Shown here: positions 1 through 9,765 of the stretch, piece after piece
Layout of the letters: each line of letters starts with the position of its first letter
How positions within the stretch are numbered: the stretch's first letter is position 1
Assembly: GCA_001464195.1 (NCBI GenBank)
Contig: LNEY01000012.1
Coordinates: forward strand, 124,001-188,000
Origin: Burkholderiales bacterium Ga0077547
Lineage (GTDB): Bacteria > Pseudomonadota > Gammaproteobacteria > Burkholderiales > Burkholderiaceae_C
DNA: 64,000 bases
Direction of reading: 5' to 3'
Translations under genes and position numbers: made by a program
Notes under the pieces: model-generated
Databases searched by the model: none
What the model was told of the DNA's origin: nothing
Seen by the model: only the letters and a program-made list of their open reading frames with translations

Positions 1-209
<209 letters not shown>

Positions 210-254
210 CGCGCCGCTGCGGTCTTCTCACGGCATTGCATCGAACGGCCCACC

Positions 255-533
255 GTGCGCTTTATCCGAATCGCCCTGGTCACGCTGCTGGTGCTGGTGC
301 ATGGGCAGCTGTGGCTGGGCGACTCGGGGTTGCCGCGGGTGCTCGACCTGCAGGCGCAGCTCGATGCACAACTGGCCACCAATGAAGTCGCCCGGCAGCG
401 CAACGAGCAGCTGGCAGCCGAGGTCGTCGACCTGAAGGAAGGCCTGGAGATGGTCGAGGAAAAGGCCCGCTACGACCTCGGCATGGTCAAGCCCGACGAG
501 ATCCTGGTGCAGTGGAGCGTGTCGGCGAAGTAG
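255..533 (+). CDS. ftsB: Cell division protein FtsB (septum formation initiator family)
   Basis: A 92-residue bitopic inner-membrane protein. It has one N-terminal membrane segment (about residues 4-21, IRIALVTLLVLVHGQLWLG), then a leucine- and glutamate-rich coiled coil (about 30-70). The C-terminal segment contains KARYDLGMVKPDE, matching the conserved E-ARyeLGMvkpgE end of FtsB. FtsB joins FtsL and FtsQ in the periplasm to activate septal peptidoglycan synthesis. The start is GTG at 255; no better ATG precedes the membrane segment. It follows eno directly, as in other Burkholderiales, and is probably co-transcribed with it. Confidence 0.93.
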   Translation: MRFIRIALVTLLVLVHGQLWLGDSGLPRVLDLQAQLDAQLATNEVARQRNEQLAAEVVDLKEGLEMVEEKARYDLGMVKPDEILVQWSVSAK

Positions 534-556
534 CCTGTCGCCGCAACGAATTGCTG

Positions 557-886
557 CTACGCGCCGCCGCTTACCGCGTGAGCGTGTAACCGCACACCCA
601 GCGCCTTGGCAACCTTGAGGACCGTCGCAAAGCTGGGGTTGCCTTCTGCGCTCAAGGCCCGGTACAGGCTCTCCCGGCTCAGACCGGCATCCTTGGCAAC
701 CTGAGACATGCCCTTGGCGCGAGCGATGTCTCCCAGTGCTCGCGCAATGCCCGCGGCATCGTCAGGTGCTTCGTCCAGCCACGCATCGAGATACGCCGCC
801 ATCTCCTCGGGCGTACGCAGGTGTTCAGAAACGTCATACGGCGTCGTCTTCGTCGCCCGAGCTTTCTTTGCAACCACCTTGGTCAT
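557..886 (-). CDS. HTH antitoxin of a type II toxin-antitoxin pair (HI1420/HigA-like addiction module antidote)
   Basis: A 109-residue protein whose C-terminal half is a helix-turn-helix. GMSQVAKDAGLSRESLYRAL is followed by a second conserved block, NPSFATVLKVAKALGVRL, the pattern of the putative addiction-module antidote family (Xre/HigA-like). The N-terminal part (YDVSEHLRTPEEMAAYLDAW) is also typical of that family. The ATG overlaps the toxin's stop region by 4 nt and is preceded by a clear GGAG ribosome site 8 nt upstream. It should neutralise the upstream ParE/RelE-type toxin and repress the shared promoter. Confidence 0.88.
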   Translation of the reverse strand: MTKVVAKKARATKTTPYDVSEHLRTPEEMAAYLDAWLDEAPDDAAGIARALGDIARAKGMSQVAKDAGLSRESLYRALSAEGNPSFATVLKVAKALGVRLHAHAVSGGA

Positions 887-1185
887 GACTTTGGCTCCAC
901 AAAATTCCGATTGAGCTCAAGCGCTTTCGGGATGTCTTTGCCCTGGGACGATTTGTCGCCACCGCCCAGCAAAAGCAACAGTCGATCTCCACGTTGTACG
1001 AAGTACACCCTGTAGCCGGGCCCGACATCTACCTTGAGCTCAGTCACGCCCTCTGCCAGATGGCGATGGACCCCCGGATTGCCGTGAATCAGCCGGTCCA
1101 CGCGCATCAACACACGCGCTCGGCCTGCAAGGTCCGTCAAGCCATTGATCCAGGCGCTGTAGTCGTCGGTCTTCTCGACACGCAT
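883..1185 (-). CDS. RelE/ParE-superfamily toxin (HI1419-like), first gene of the TA pair
   Basis: A 100-residue protein with the YoeB/RelE/ParE-fold signature of the addiction-module killer family. W-nGLtDlaGRARvl- is near the start, then the core HRHLAEGVTELKVDVGPGYRVYF, then a LLLLGGGDKSSQGKDIPKAL tail. Toxins of this family are generally small ribonucleases or gyrase poisons; which applies here cannot be told from sequence. The toxin gene comes first and overlaps the antitoxin by 4 nt, the order known for this family. No Shine-Dalgarno precedes its ATG (see the promoter entry at 1192-1220). Confidence 0.88.
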   Translation of the reverse strand: MRVEKTDDYSAWINGLTDLAGRARVLMRVDRLIHGNPGVHRHLAEGVTELKVDVGPGYRVYFVQRGDRLLLLLGGGDKSSQGKDIPKALELNRNFVEPKS

Positions 1186-1191
1186 CGGTGA

Positions 1192-1220
1192 AATGTAGCT
1201 CGTAAGCTACAAATTTCCAA
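1192..1220 (-). promoter_or_regulatory. Predicted TA promoter with internal operator palindrome
   Basis: On the minus strand, TTGGAA (1215-1220) and TACATT (1192-1197) are separated by exactly 17 bp. Within and beside the -10 lies the palindrome TGTAGCT-CGTA-AGCTACA (1194-1211), a good candidate operator for the HTH antitoxin. The -10 ends only 6 nt before the toxin ATG (1185), so transcription would start at or next to the start codon. This is a sequence-based prediction only. Confidence 0.6.
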
Positions 1221-1330
1221 GCGAGCGTCTGATGAAGACCTTACAGCCGCGCTCGGGGACGGCAAATCAGATTGACGCAACGCGGAAGGGCCAGAACTGG
1301 GTCGCTGTCTTCGATGACGGGCCCAATCAG

Positions 1331-1675
1331 CTACGACTTCGCGAGGAGCTTTGCGTATATGCGCGCTCTTTGCTGATCAGTTGATGCGGCGTCAAACTGG
1401 GATGTCAAGCCGAAGGCAAACAGCTTTTCGTTAATCGTCATTCCGGCAATGGGACCGATTTCTGATTCAACAAATTTTGACCACAGCGCGTAGACAGCAT
1501 CATGAACCGCAGCGCTTTCGATCCATGAATTACCGATATAGCGTTCGATGTTGACGCGCAAGGCCTGTACCGACGTGTCGTCGTCCTTCCACACAACAAG
1601 GAAAGAAGCCAGGCGCTGAACTACGGGGTCGGGCGAGATATTGGCTACCGCGGAGGCGAGCTCGTCTAGTGTCAT
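1331..1675 (-). CDS. Hypothetical protein, family not recognised
   Basis: A 114-residue soluble protein (starts MTLDELASAVANISPD). It has no membrane segment, signal peptide or motif I recognise. Composition is mixed alpha-helical, with an acidic stretch around WKDDDTS. Base composition is less GC-rich than that of its neighbours, suggesting acquisition together with or next to the adjacent TA pair. It is transcribed in the same direction as the TA genes but sits about 145 bp upstream of them, so it is probably separate. It could be a small immunity- or phage-derived protein; nothing shows this directly. Confidence 0.6.
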   Translation of the reverse strand: MTLDELASAVANISPDPVVQRLASFLVVWKDDDTSVQALRVNIERYIGNSWIESAAVHDAVYALWSKFVESEIGPIAGMTINEKLFAFGLTSQFDAASTDQQRARIYAKLLAKS

Positions 1676-1817
1676 TGGGGCCTATGGGTTGTCATATGCA
1701 ATCCTGTTGCGTGGCAAGCGCTGCAAAAGACATCTGATCGCGCCCCGCACGCGGCGCTGCATGTACAGCCGATGTTGACTCTCCCACGCTCCGCTCTGTA
1801 GAGCCAATGTCAATAAT

Positions 1818-2786
1818 TCAATTGATCGCGGCCGACCCTGGCGCCTGCTGCGGTGTCGGTGTGAACAGCTCGCCGACATCGACCGCGTCGAAGTGGTACT
1901 TGGTGCCGCAAAAGTCGCAGCCGATTTCGGCGCGGCCTTGCTCGACGATGATGCCGTCGACCTCAGGGCGGCCCAGTCCAATCAGCATCCGGCCGACGCG
2001 GTCACGCGAGCAGCTGCAGGCAAAGTGCGGGCCGTCTTCGCCCGTCTGCGGCGGAAATCGGTGCAAGGGCTCTTCCCAGAACAGCCGTCGCAGCAAGGTG
2101 TCGGCGTCGAGTGTCAGCAGTTCTTCGCGCGTCAGCGTCGAGGCCAGCATCGCCAGGCGCTTGTAGTCCTCGTTGAGGCCGATCTCGTCCTCGTTGCGCT
2201 GGCCGAGATTGCCTGCGCCTTCAACCGGCACGCGCTGGATCAGCAAGCCCGCGGCAGTGTCGTCGTTGGCGGCGAGGATCAGGCAGGTGTCGAGCTGTTC
2301 GGACTGCAGCATGTAGTGCTCCAGCACCTCGCTGATCTTCTGCAAGGGTTCGCGCTGGTCACCGTGCAGAGAGACCACGCCTTGGTATGGCGTCTGGCCG
2401 GGGAACTTGGTCTTCGGGTCGAGCGTGATCGCGCAGCGGCCCTGGCCGTGCACGTTCAGCATGGCCTCGACCTGCGCATGCGGCACCACCTCGCCCACCA
2501 CCTTGGCGGTGACGCGGAAAGCCAGATCGCTCTGCACCTCGACCACCGCCAGCTTGACCGGCCCGTCGCCATAGACCTGCAGCACCAATGCGCCATCGAA
2601 CTTGATGCTGGCCTGCATCAACGCGCCAGCGGCGGCCATCTCGCCCAGCAGCACCCGCACTGGCTCGGGAAAGGCGTCGTTCGACGCGGCACGGCGCTGC
2701 AGCACCTCACGCCAGCTGTCGGTCAGGCGCACCAGCATGCCGCGCACCGGCAGCCCTTCGAAAATGAATTTATGGAGTTCGCTCAT
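1818..2786 (-). CDS. hslO: Redox-regulated chaperone Hsp33
   Basis: A 322-residue Hsp33, the cytoplasmic holdase chaperone switched on by oxidative unfolding. The zinc-binding redox switch is intact: Cys257-X-Cys259 (ACSCSRDR) and Cys290-X2-Cys293 (GCDFCGTKYHFD). The N-terminal substrate-binding fold is also recognisable (SELHKFIFEGLPVRGMLVRL). The ATG at 2786 starts at the conserved N-terminus; an in-frame extension to 2858 lacks homology character. It is immediately downstream of the gamma carbonic anhydrase gene and likely shares its transcript. Confidence 0.95.
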   Translation of the reverse strand: MSELHKFIFEGLPVRGMLVRLTDSWREVLQRRAASNDAFPEPVRVLLGEMAAAGALMQASIKFDGALVLQVYGDGPVKLAVVEVQSDLAFRVTAKVVGEVVPHAQVEAMLNVHGQGRCAITLDPKTKFPGQTPYQGVVSLHGDQREPLQKISEVLEHYMLQSEQLDTCLILAANDDTAAGLLIQRVPVEGAGNLGQRNEDEIGLNEDYKRLAMLASTLTREELLTLDADTLLRRLFWEEPLHRFPPQTGEDGPHFACSCSRDRVGRMLIGLGRPEVDGIIVEQGRAEIGCDFCGTKYHFDAVDVGELFTPTPQQAPGSAAIN

Positions 2787-2796
2787 GGATTGAGTC

Positions 2797-3321
2797 TCAA
2801 CCGACGCGGACGAGTTCGGTCTTGAACCGCCGTGCCTTTGCCACGTAGCCAGCGGCACTGTGCGCCAGGCCTTCGAGTTGCTCGGGCGTCAGCGGACGCA
2901 CCGCCTTGGCCGGCGCCCCCAGGATCAGCCAGCCGTCTTCGAACTGCTTGCCTTCAGTGACCACGGCACCCGCGCCCACCAGACACGACTTGCCAATGCG
3001 CGCGCCATTGAGCACCACGGCCTGAATGCCGATCAACGAGCCATCGCCTACCGTGCAGCCATGCAGCATCGCTTGATGACCGATGGTCACGTCCTCGCCC
3101 AGGATCAGCGGCTTGCCGGCGTCGGAATGCAACACGGCGCCGTCCTGGATGTTGGTGCGCGCGCCGATCTGCAGGCGGGTGTTGTCGCCCCGCAGCACTG
3201 CGCCAAACCAGACGCTGGCATCTTCGGCCAGCACCACATCGCCGATGACCTGCGCACTGTCGGCCACCCACGCGCTCTCTGCCATTGATGGATGCGCATC
3301 GCCCAAACGGTATACGGCCAC
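2797..3321 (-). CDS. Gamma-class carbonic anhydrase family protein (hexapeptide repeat)
   Basis: A 174-residue left-handed beta-helix protein built from hexapeptide repeats. Three histidines stand in the positions that bind metal in gamma carbonic anhydrases: His65 (AVLHSDAG), His82 (TIGHQA) and His87 (MLHGCT). [10 protein letters not shown] forms the conserved loop. Such proteins (YrdA/CaiE/PaaY group) may hydrate CO2 or act on CoA thioesters; the substrate is not determined. I chose GTG at 3321 because a GGGGAG ribosome site lies 7 nt upstream and the frame then begins MAVYRLGD. It diverges from the DUF455 gene. Confidence 0.88.
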   Translation of the reverse strand: MAVYRLGDAHPSMAESAWVADSAQVIGDVVLAEDASVWFGAVLRGDNTRLQIGARTNIQDGAVLHSDAGKPLILGEDVTIGHQAMLHGCTVGDGSLIGIQAVVLNGARIGKSCLVGAGAVVTEGKQFEDGWLILGAPAKAVRPLTPEQLEGLAHSAAGYVAKARRFKTELVRVG

Positions 3322-3368
3322 GGATGCACTCCCCTGCGGTGAAGCCCACAATTCTAAGGATGCGACCC

Positions 3369-4184
3369 ATGACCGAAGATTCCATCCCGCCGCTGTCCTT
3401 GCGATCCAGAGCGCGCGCACTGTGGGCCGAGTGCGATCCAGCCATCAAGGTGCCAGGCACGCAAGCACTTTGGGTAGCGCGCGACATGCATCCGCTGCAC
3501 CCCGCGCAGCCCTGTCAGACCCATCCAGCAGAGGCGCTTGCGCCCGGCCGGCCCGCCAAGCCAGCACTGGTGCCACCGAAAGGTGTGCCCTCGCGCACGC
3601 CTTTCACTCCCGAAGGGCGTGCCGCACTGCTGCATGCGATTGCGCACATCGAATTCAATGCGATCAACCTGGCGCTGGATGCCGTCTGGCGCTTCGATGG
3701 CCTGCCCGATGCGTTCTATCTGGACTGGCTGCGTGTGGCCAGCGAAGAGGCGCATCACTTCAGCCTGTTGCGCGAGCACCTGCAAAGTCTCGGCCACGAC
3801 TACGGTGACTTCGATGCGCACGATGGCTTGTGGCTGATGACCCAGCGCACTTCAGCCGACGCGGTCGCACGGATGGCGCTGGTGCCGCGCACGCTCGAGG
3901 CACGCGGATTGGATGCCACGCCGCCACTGCAGGCGAAGTTCGAGCGGGCGGGAGACCTGCGCGCGGTCGAGATCCTGAGCGTCATCCTGCGCGACGAGAT
4001 CGGCCACGTTGCCATCGGAAACCGTTGGTATCGTTGGCTGTGCGAGCAACAGGGGCTGGATGCCGTGAGCCACTACGCGGTGCTGGCCGAGCGCTACGGG
4101 GCCCCGCGCCTGCGCCCTCCGTTCAACCTCGAAGCCCGGCGCGCAGCGGGCTTCACCAACGACGAACTGACATTGTTGGCGTGA
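3369..4184 (+). CDS. DUF455 family ferritin-like protein
   Basis: A 271-residue protein of the DUF455 family, which has a ferritin-like four-helix fold. The helices carry likely di-metal ligands: [14 protein letters not shown] (Glu/His), [16 protein letters not shown] (Glu/His-His) and [15 protein letters not shown] (Glu/His). The spacing is typical of ferritin-like di-iron sites. The biochemical role of the family is not established; some members are annotated as rRNA-operon associated. The ATG at 3369 is 8 nt after an AAGGA site, better than the upstream ATGs. It diverges from the carbonic anhydrase gene with a 47-bp gap. Confidence 0.85.
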   Translation: MTEDSIPPLSLRSRARALWAECDPAIKVPGTQALWVARDMHPLHPAQPCQTHPAEALAPGRPAKPALVPPKGVPSRTPFTPEGRAALLHAIAHIEFNAINLALDAVWRFDGLPDAFYLDWLRVASEEAHHFSLLREHLQSLGHDYGDFDAHDGLWLMTQRTSADAVARMALVPRTLEARGLDATPPLQAKFERAGDLRAVEILSVILRDEIGHVAIGNRWYRWLCEQQGLDAVSHYAVLAERYGAPRLRPPFNLEARRAAGFTNDELTLLA

Positions 4185-4368
4185 AATTTCGGGTAAGCAC
4201 TGAGGGGCGGACGTTGTGTCTTGCGCTAGGAAATGTCGCGCACGAACAACGCTGCAGTCAGCAGTCACACCCTCGTCACATAGACTCGCCGCCGAGCAGG
4301 TTCCAAACCTGAGGCGTGGCTTCCAGCCCGCTCAAGCTCTCCGAACCACACACGAAGGACGTATCACC

Positions 4369-5484
4369 ATGAACAGAAGTATCTTCCTGGCCGCAGTGGC
4401 CACGATGGCTGCCGGCACCGCGATGGCGCAAAGCTCGGTCAACTTGTACGGTCGCATCAACCCGACGGTTGAGCGCGTCAAGATTGGCAGCGAGAAGATC
4501 ACCGAGTTGCGCGACAACGGCTCGTTCCTTGGCTTCAAGGGCGTTGAAGATCTGGGCAGCGGCCTGCGCGCCAGCTTCTTGCTCGAAGCCCAGTTCAACC
4601 CCGATGACGGCCGTGCAGGCACGGCTGCCAATCAAGGCGGCACGTTCTTCGGACGTGAAAGCTGGGTTGCCATTGGCAGCGAGTCACTGGGTCGCATCCG
4701 CTTTGGCAACGTCCAGTTCTCGGGCCTGTACTACGCGACGGCCGACTACGTCAGCCAGCACAACGGTGACTTCGGCACCTCGGCCGATGCCTTCTTCCTG
4801 TATGTCGGCACCACCAAGAACACCATCGCCTACACCAGCCCATCATTGGCCGGCCTGACCATGGAAGCGCAGTTCGGTCTGGGTGAAAAAGCCAGCAATG
4901 GCCTCAACGAGACCACCAAGAACAGCCGCACGCTCGCTTTCAGCTACGACAACGGCCCGTTCCACGCCGGTCTGGGTTACGTGAAAGGTTCGCTGACCGG
5001 TCAAGGCCGACTGGTCAATGTCGGCACGCCGTTCTTTGGTTTCACCGATCTGGCTGCTGATCCCGATGACACCAACCTGAACCCGCTCAACGATTCGGAA
5101 ACCTACGGCGCCCGGGTCTTGTACGAGTTCACGCCCAGCTTCAACATCGGCGGCTATGTCAACCGCGACAAGCTGGATGACGGCACCACGTCCACCAAGC
5201 GCACCAGCTTCCGCATCTCCACCAAGTACAGCTTCGGTGCCAGTGACCTGCACTTGAACGTCGGCAAGGCGAACAGCTTCAGCGGGTTTTCACAAACCTC
5301 CGCCGAGCAGTACACCGCAGCCTACAACTACAACCTGAGCAAGCGCACCAGCTTCTATGCGTACTACACCCGGATCGAGAACGACGACAACGTCTTCTAC
5401 GGCCCGGCGTTCAACAACACCACCGCAGGCGGTCCTGGCGATGACTTCTCATCGTTTGCGATCGGCCTTCGCCACACTTTCTGA
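4369..5484 (+). CDS. Gram-negative outer-membrane porin (Burkholderiales type)
   Basis: A 371-residue general-diffusion porin with a clear signal peptide. The segment IFLAAVATMAAGTAMAQ is cleaved after AMA, and the mature protein starts QSSVNLYGRINPTVE. Alternating beta strands follow, and the chain ends IGLRHTF with the C-terminal phenylalanine needed for BAM-mediated insertion. YSFGASDLHLN and the aromatic girdle residues are typical of beta-proteobacterial 16-stranded trimeric porins. The ATG at 4369 is preceded by AAGGA. It is monocistronic and followed by a strong terminator. The roughly 180-bp upstream region presumably holds the promoter, but I cannot place it with confidence. Confidence 0.93.
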   Translation: MNRSIFLAAVATMAAGTAMAQSSVNLYGRINPTVERVKIGSEKITELRDNGSFLGFKGVEDLGSGLRASFLLEAQFNPDDGRAGTAANQGGTFFGRESWVAIGSESLGRIRFGNVQFSGLYYATADYVSQHNGDFGTSADAFFLYVGTTKNTIAYTSPSLAGLTMEAQFGLGEKASNGLNETTKNSRTLAFSYDNGPFHAGLGYVKGSLTGQGRLVNVGTPFFGFTDLAADPDDTNLNPLNDSETYGARVLYEFTPSFNIGGYVNRDKLDDGTTSTKRTSFRISTKYSFGASDLHLNVGKANSFSGFSQTSAEQYTAAYNYNLSKRTSFYAYYTRIENDDNVFYGPAFNNTTAGGPGDDFSSFAIGLRHTF

Positions 5485-5503
5485 TCTTTGTTCCTCATGA
5501 ACA

Positions 5504-5532
5504 GCGGCCGGTCGCAAGACCGGCCGCTTTTT
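5504..5532 (+). terminator. Rho-independent terminator of the porin gene
   Basis: A perfect 10-bp GC-rich stem, GCGGCCGGTC / GACCGGCCGC, with a GCAA tetraloop is followed at once by five T residues (5528-5532). It begins 19 bp after the porin stop. The last T is the first base of the convergent MscS stop region. Confidence 0.92.
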
Positions 5533-6806
5533 CATGTCCGCGTGGCCGCTGGCGGTGTGCGGTGCAGCACCCGTTGCGGATAGGGGATCTCGATGCCGTG
5601 GGCGCCCAGCACCGCCAGCAACGCCAGGTTGACTTCGGAGCGCACATTGCCCTGGCCATTCTCGGGATCGAGGATCCAGAAATTGACGAGCAACTCCATG
5701 CCATCAGCGGCAAACGCCACCAATTGAACCTTGGGCGCCGGATCCGCCAAGACGCGGTCCACCCGCGCCACCGCGGCTTCGATCAACGGTTGCAACGCCG
5801 GAACGTCGGTGTCGTAAGCGACCTGCACCTGCGTGGTGACCAGCACCCGTGGGTCAGCCAAGGAAGAGTTTTCGACACGCTGCGTGATGAGCATCTCGTT
5901 GGGCACGATGGCTTCGCGGCCATTCAAGGCGCGGATCACGGTGTAGCGGGTGCGGATGTCGGTGATGCGGCCCTCGAAGTTGTCCACCTTCACCATGTCG
6001 CCGATGCGCAGTGAGCGCTCGGCGAGGATCACGAAACCACTGACGTAATTGGCAGCGATCTTCTGCAAGCCAAAACCCACGCCCACGCCGATCGCGCCAC
6101 CGAACACGCTCAATGCGGTGAGATCGATGCCGGCCGCACTGAGCGCAAGCATCAATCCAATGAACAGCAGCAACACCCGCACCGCGTTGGCTGCGATCTT
6201 GCGCAACGACAAATCGCTGCCGGTACTCGACAAGAGCCTTTTCTCGATGGCGGCGGCCACCCACAGCGCGAGCACCATCACCAGCCCGGCAGTGAGCACG
6301 CCTTCGACGATATTGCGCAGCGAGACCTCGCCGCCACCGATCTTCCACTGCACCTCGTCCATCGCCTCGAACAGCAGCGGCAGCACACCGGTCACCCACA
6401 GCACCACGGCCAGCCAGGCGACCCAGGAGATGCTGCGCTCGATGATGCGCATCCAGCGCGAATGAGGGTAGGTCACCGACAGCACCCGCACGGTGATGCG
6501 TATCAGCAGCAGCGACAGCAGGATGGGCACCGCCAGCTTGAACACTGCCGCCTGGACGCCCCCGGCCAGCAACAGCTTGGCTGCAAAGGCCAGCAGCAGT
6601 GCGAGCAGAGGAAACAAGACGCCATCGACAATGCGCCGTCCGAACCAGATCGGCGCATCGATCGGCGGCGTGCCACGCAGCAGGCGCACGATCAGCCAGG
6701 CGAGCCCCAGGCACAGCGCCAGCACGCCCAGCTCCATCAGGGCGCCGGGTCGCAGAAGACCTGCAATCAGCTCCTGCATTTCGGTGTTGTCAAAGGTGCG
6801 TGGCAA
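5532..6806 (-). CDS. MscS-family mechanosensitive ion channel with extended N-terminal membrane domain
   Basis: A 424-residue inner-membrane channel. Several N-terminal hydrophobic helices precede the MscS core. The pore helix reads about LTALSVFGGAIGVGVGFGLQ, then the beta domain NYVSGFVILAERSLRIGDMVKVDNFEGRI (split here by the reader) and the conserved IVPNEMLITQRVEN. It should release osmolytes under hypo-osmotic shock; the extra helices make it an MscS-like homologue rather than MscS itself. The start used is TTG 6806, with GGAG 9 nt upstream; ATG 6779 is an alternative. It is 20 bp downstream of the deacetylase-family gene, so likely co-transcribed. Confidence 0.9.
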   Translation of the reverse strand: MPRTFDNTEMQELIAGLLRPGALMELGVLALCLGLAWLIVRLLRGTPPIDAPIWFGRRIVDGVLFPLLALLLAFAAKLLLAGGVQAAVFKLAVPILLSLLLIRITVRVLSVTYPHSRWMRIIERSISWVAWLAVVLWVTGVLPLLFEAMDEVQWKIGGGEVSLRNIVEGVLTAGLVMVLALWVAAAIEKRLLSSTGSDLSLRKIAANAVRVLLLFIGLMLALSAAGIDLTALSVFGGAIGVGVGFGLQKIAANYVSGFVILAERSLRIGDMVKVDNFEGRITDIRTRYTVIRALNGREAIVPNEMLITQRVENSSLADPRVLVTTQVQVAYDTDVPALQPLIEAAVARVDRVLADPAPKVQLVAFAADGMELLVNFWILDPENGQGNVRSEVNLALLAVLGAHGIEIPYPQRVLHRTPPAATRT

Positions 6807-6826
6807 GGCTCAGGGCTCCAGCGGTT

Positions 6827-7777
6827 CTAGTTCGATGTGTCGGGGAAACTGGCCAACACCCGCAGGTGCGCCGCCACGCTGCGACCCAGCGCACCGAGGT
6901 GGTAGCCGCCTTCCAGGCACGAGACGATGCGACCTTGTGCGTGACGGTCGGCCACGTCCATCAGGCGGCGGGTGATCCAAGCGTAGTCGGCCTCGACCAG
7001 GCCCAGTTGACCCAACGGATCTTCGCGATGCGCGTCGAAGCCAGCCGAAATGAACAGCATCTGCGGGGCAAAAGCATCCAGACGCGGCAGCCAGTGCTGA
7101 TCGATCAGTGCGCGCACCTGGGCTCCACCGGTGCCTGCGGCCACGGGCAGATTCAGCAGGTTGTCGGCGGTGGGCATGTCGCCGCTGTGCGGGTAATGCG
7201 GGTGCTGGAAATAGCTGACCATCAACACGCGCTCATCGCCTGCGATGATGTCCTCAGTGCCATTGCCGTGGTGCACATCGAAATCGATGATCGCCACGCG
7301 CTGCAGACCGTGCGCCGTCAGTGCATGGCGTGCCGCGATGGCGACGTTGTTGAAGAAGCAAAAACCCATCGCGGTGCTGTGCGTGGCGTGGTGCCCCGGC
7401 GGTCGCACCGCGCAGAAGGCATTGCGTACCTCGCCCGCCATCACCGCGTCGGTGGCAGCAACGGCCGCACCGGCGGCGCGGCACATCGCAGCCCAGGTTC
7501 CCGGCCCGGCCATGGTGTCGGCGTCGAGCACCTGGGAACGGCCGCTCGCAGCCAGCGGCTCCAGCGCGCTTTGCAGCCGATCGACATGTGCCGCGTCGTG
7601 CGCCAGCCGTACACGGCCCAGGTCGACCAGGGGCGCCTCGCGCCGCTGCAGCACGGGCCCCAGCCCGCTGGCCCGGATTTGCTCGTCAATGGCTTGCAGC
7701 CGCTGCGGAGATTCGGGGTGACTGCGTGCCATGACATGGGCGAGGCAGTCCGGATGACTGAAGAAGGCGGTGGACAT
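6827..7777 (-). CDS. Histone deacetylase / acetoin-utilisation family protein
   Basis: A 316-residue zinc-dependent deacetylase-fold protein. Family motifs are complete: RPPGHHA (paired active-site histidines), GFCFFNNVAIAA, DFDVHHGNGTEDI (zinc-binding Asp/His), SYFQHPHYPHSG and SAGFDAHRED (second zinc Asp), with CLEGGYHLGALGRSV near the end. Bacterial members act on acetylated polyamines or lysines, or are of unknown substrate; sequence alone does not decide. The ATG at 7777 starts the conserved MSTAFFSHPDCLAH. It diverges from the moxR gene with 48 bp between starts and is probably co-transcribed with the downstream MscS channel gene. Confidence 0.93.
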   Translation of the reverse strand: MSTAFFSHPDCLAHVMARSHPESPQRLQAIDEQIRASGLGPVLQRREAPLVDLGRVRLAHDAAHVDRLQSALEPLAASGRSQVLDADTMAGPGTWAAMCRAAGAAVAATDAVMAGEVRNAFCAVRPPGHHATHSTAMGFCFFNNVAIAARHALTAHGLQRVAIIDFDVHHGNGTEDIIAGDERVLMVSYFQHPHYPHSGDMPTADNLLNLPVAAGTGGAQVRALIDQHWLPRLDAFAPQMLFISAGFDAHREDPLGQLGLVEADYAWITRRLMDVADRHAQGRIVSCLEGGYHLGALGRSVAAHLRVLASFPDTSN

Positions 7778-7825
7778 GCTAGTTCGAGGGATAAAGCCGT
7801 GGACGCATCGGTTAACGTCTCGCTC

Positions 7826-8760
<935 letters not shown>

Positions 8761-8764
<4 letters not shown>

Positions 8765-9765
8765 TTTCGGTGGCCACTACCCGCGGCCCGTGGCGTCGTC
8801 GGATCGATGCCTGGTGGCAGGCCCGCTCGCCGCTCACCGACAGCCTGCTGCTCACGCAGCGCAATGTCTACATCCTGCCCACGCGCGGTGGCATGCTGTT
8901 CTGCTTCACGCTCGGCGTGCTGCTGATCGCCTCGATCAACTACCAGCTCAACTTGGGCTATGTGCTCACCTTCTTGCTGACCGGCAGCGGGGTCGTGTCG
9001 ATGCACATGACCCACAACACCCTGCGCGGCCTGACCTTGCACCTGCGTCCGCTGGCGCCAGCCTTCGCCGGTGACACCGCGCTGCTCGAAGTGGTGCTCT
9101 CCAATCCCAAGGGCACGCGCTACGGCGTGGGCATGGGGCTGCGTCTGAACGAACGCGAGGCCAAAACGCTCAGCTACACCGATGTGCCGGCCGGCGGCCA
9201 GGCGGTGCTGCACCTGGGCTTCGTGCCGGCCACGCGTGGGCAGCACAGCCTGCCCACCGTGACCGCCGAAACGCGATTTCCGCTCGGGCTGTTTCGCGCC
9301 TGGGCCGTGTGGCGCCCCGCGAGCACCTTGCTGGTCTACCCGCGGCCGGAACGACCCGTCAGCCCCTTGCCGCCAGCACGCATCGTATCGGGCGCTGGGG
9401 CGCGTTCACATGCCAGCAGCGGCGGCGATTTCGAGGGCATCCGCTTGTACCGTCGAGGCGACCCGCTCAAGAGCGTCGCGTGGAAGCGATCCGCGCAGTC
9501 GATGGCCAGCAGCGGCGAACTGGTCAGTCGCGACAGCAGCACGCACAGCCAGCAGCAGCTCTGGCTGGACTGGCAACTGGGCGGCAGCGGTGATGCCGAG
9601 ACGAAGCTGTCTCGCCTCACGGCCTGGGTCCTCGAAGCCGATCGGCGCGACGCGGCCTGGGGCCTGAGCTTGCCGGGGCGCGAACTCGACATCGGCCAGG
9701 GCGATGTGCATCGACAGCAAGGCCTGCAGGCGCTGGCGCTCTGGCAGGCGCGGGCATCCTCATGA
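8761..9765 (+). CDS. DUF58 domain membrane-associated protein
   Basis: A 334-residue protein. Two hydrophobic segments (about residues 44-78) are followed by a periplasmic or cytosolic beta-rich region. The DUF58 signature HASSGGDFEGIRLYRRGDPL-KSVAWKRSA lies around residues 220-245. DUF58 proteins carry a von Willebrand-A-like fold and work with MoxR ATPases and TgpA-type transglutaminases in envelope-linked systems of undefined function. Start GTG 8761 overlaps the moxR stop by 4 nt, and its own stop overlaps the ATG of the next gene (9762), so the three form one tight operon. Confidence 0.9.

Noticed and set aside
1893-2825. Long plus-strand open frame opposite hslO, and similar long frames opposite purL (51810-53927), the ATP-grasp genes and phaC
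   Set aside because: Shadow frames typical of high-GC DNA: repetitive Arg/His/Gln-rich translations with no family similarity, fully antisense to well-supported genes.
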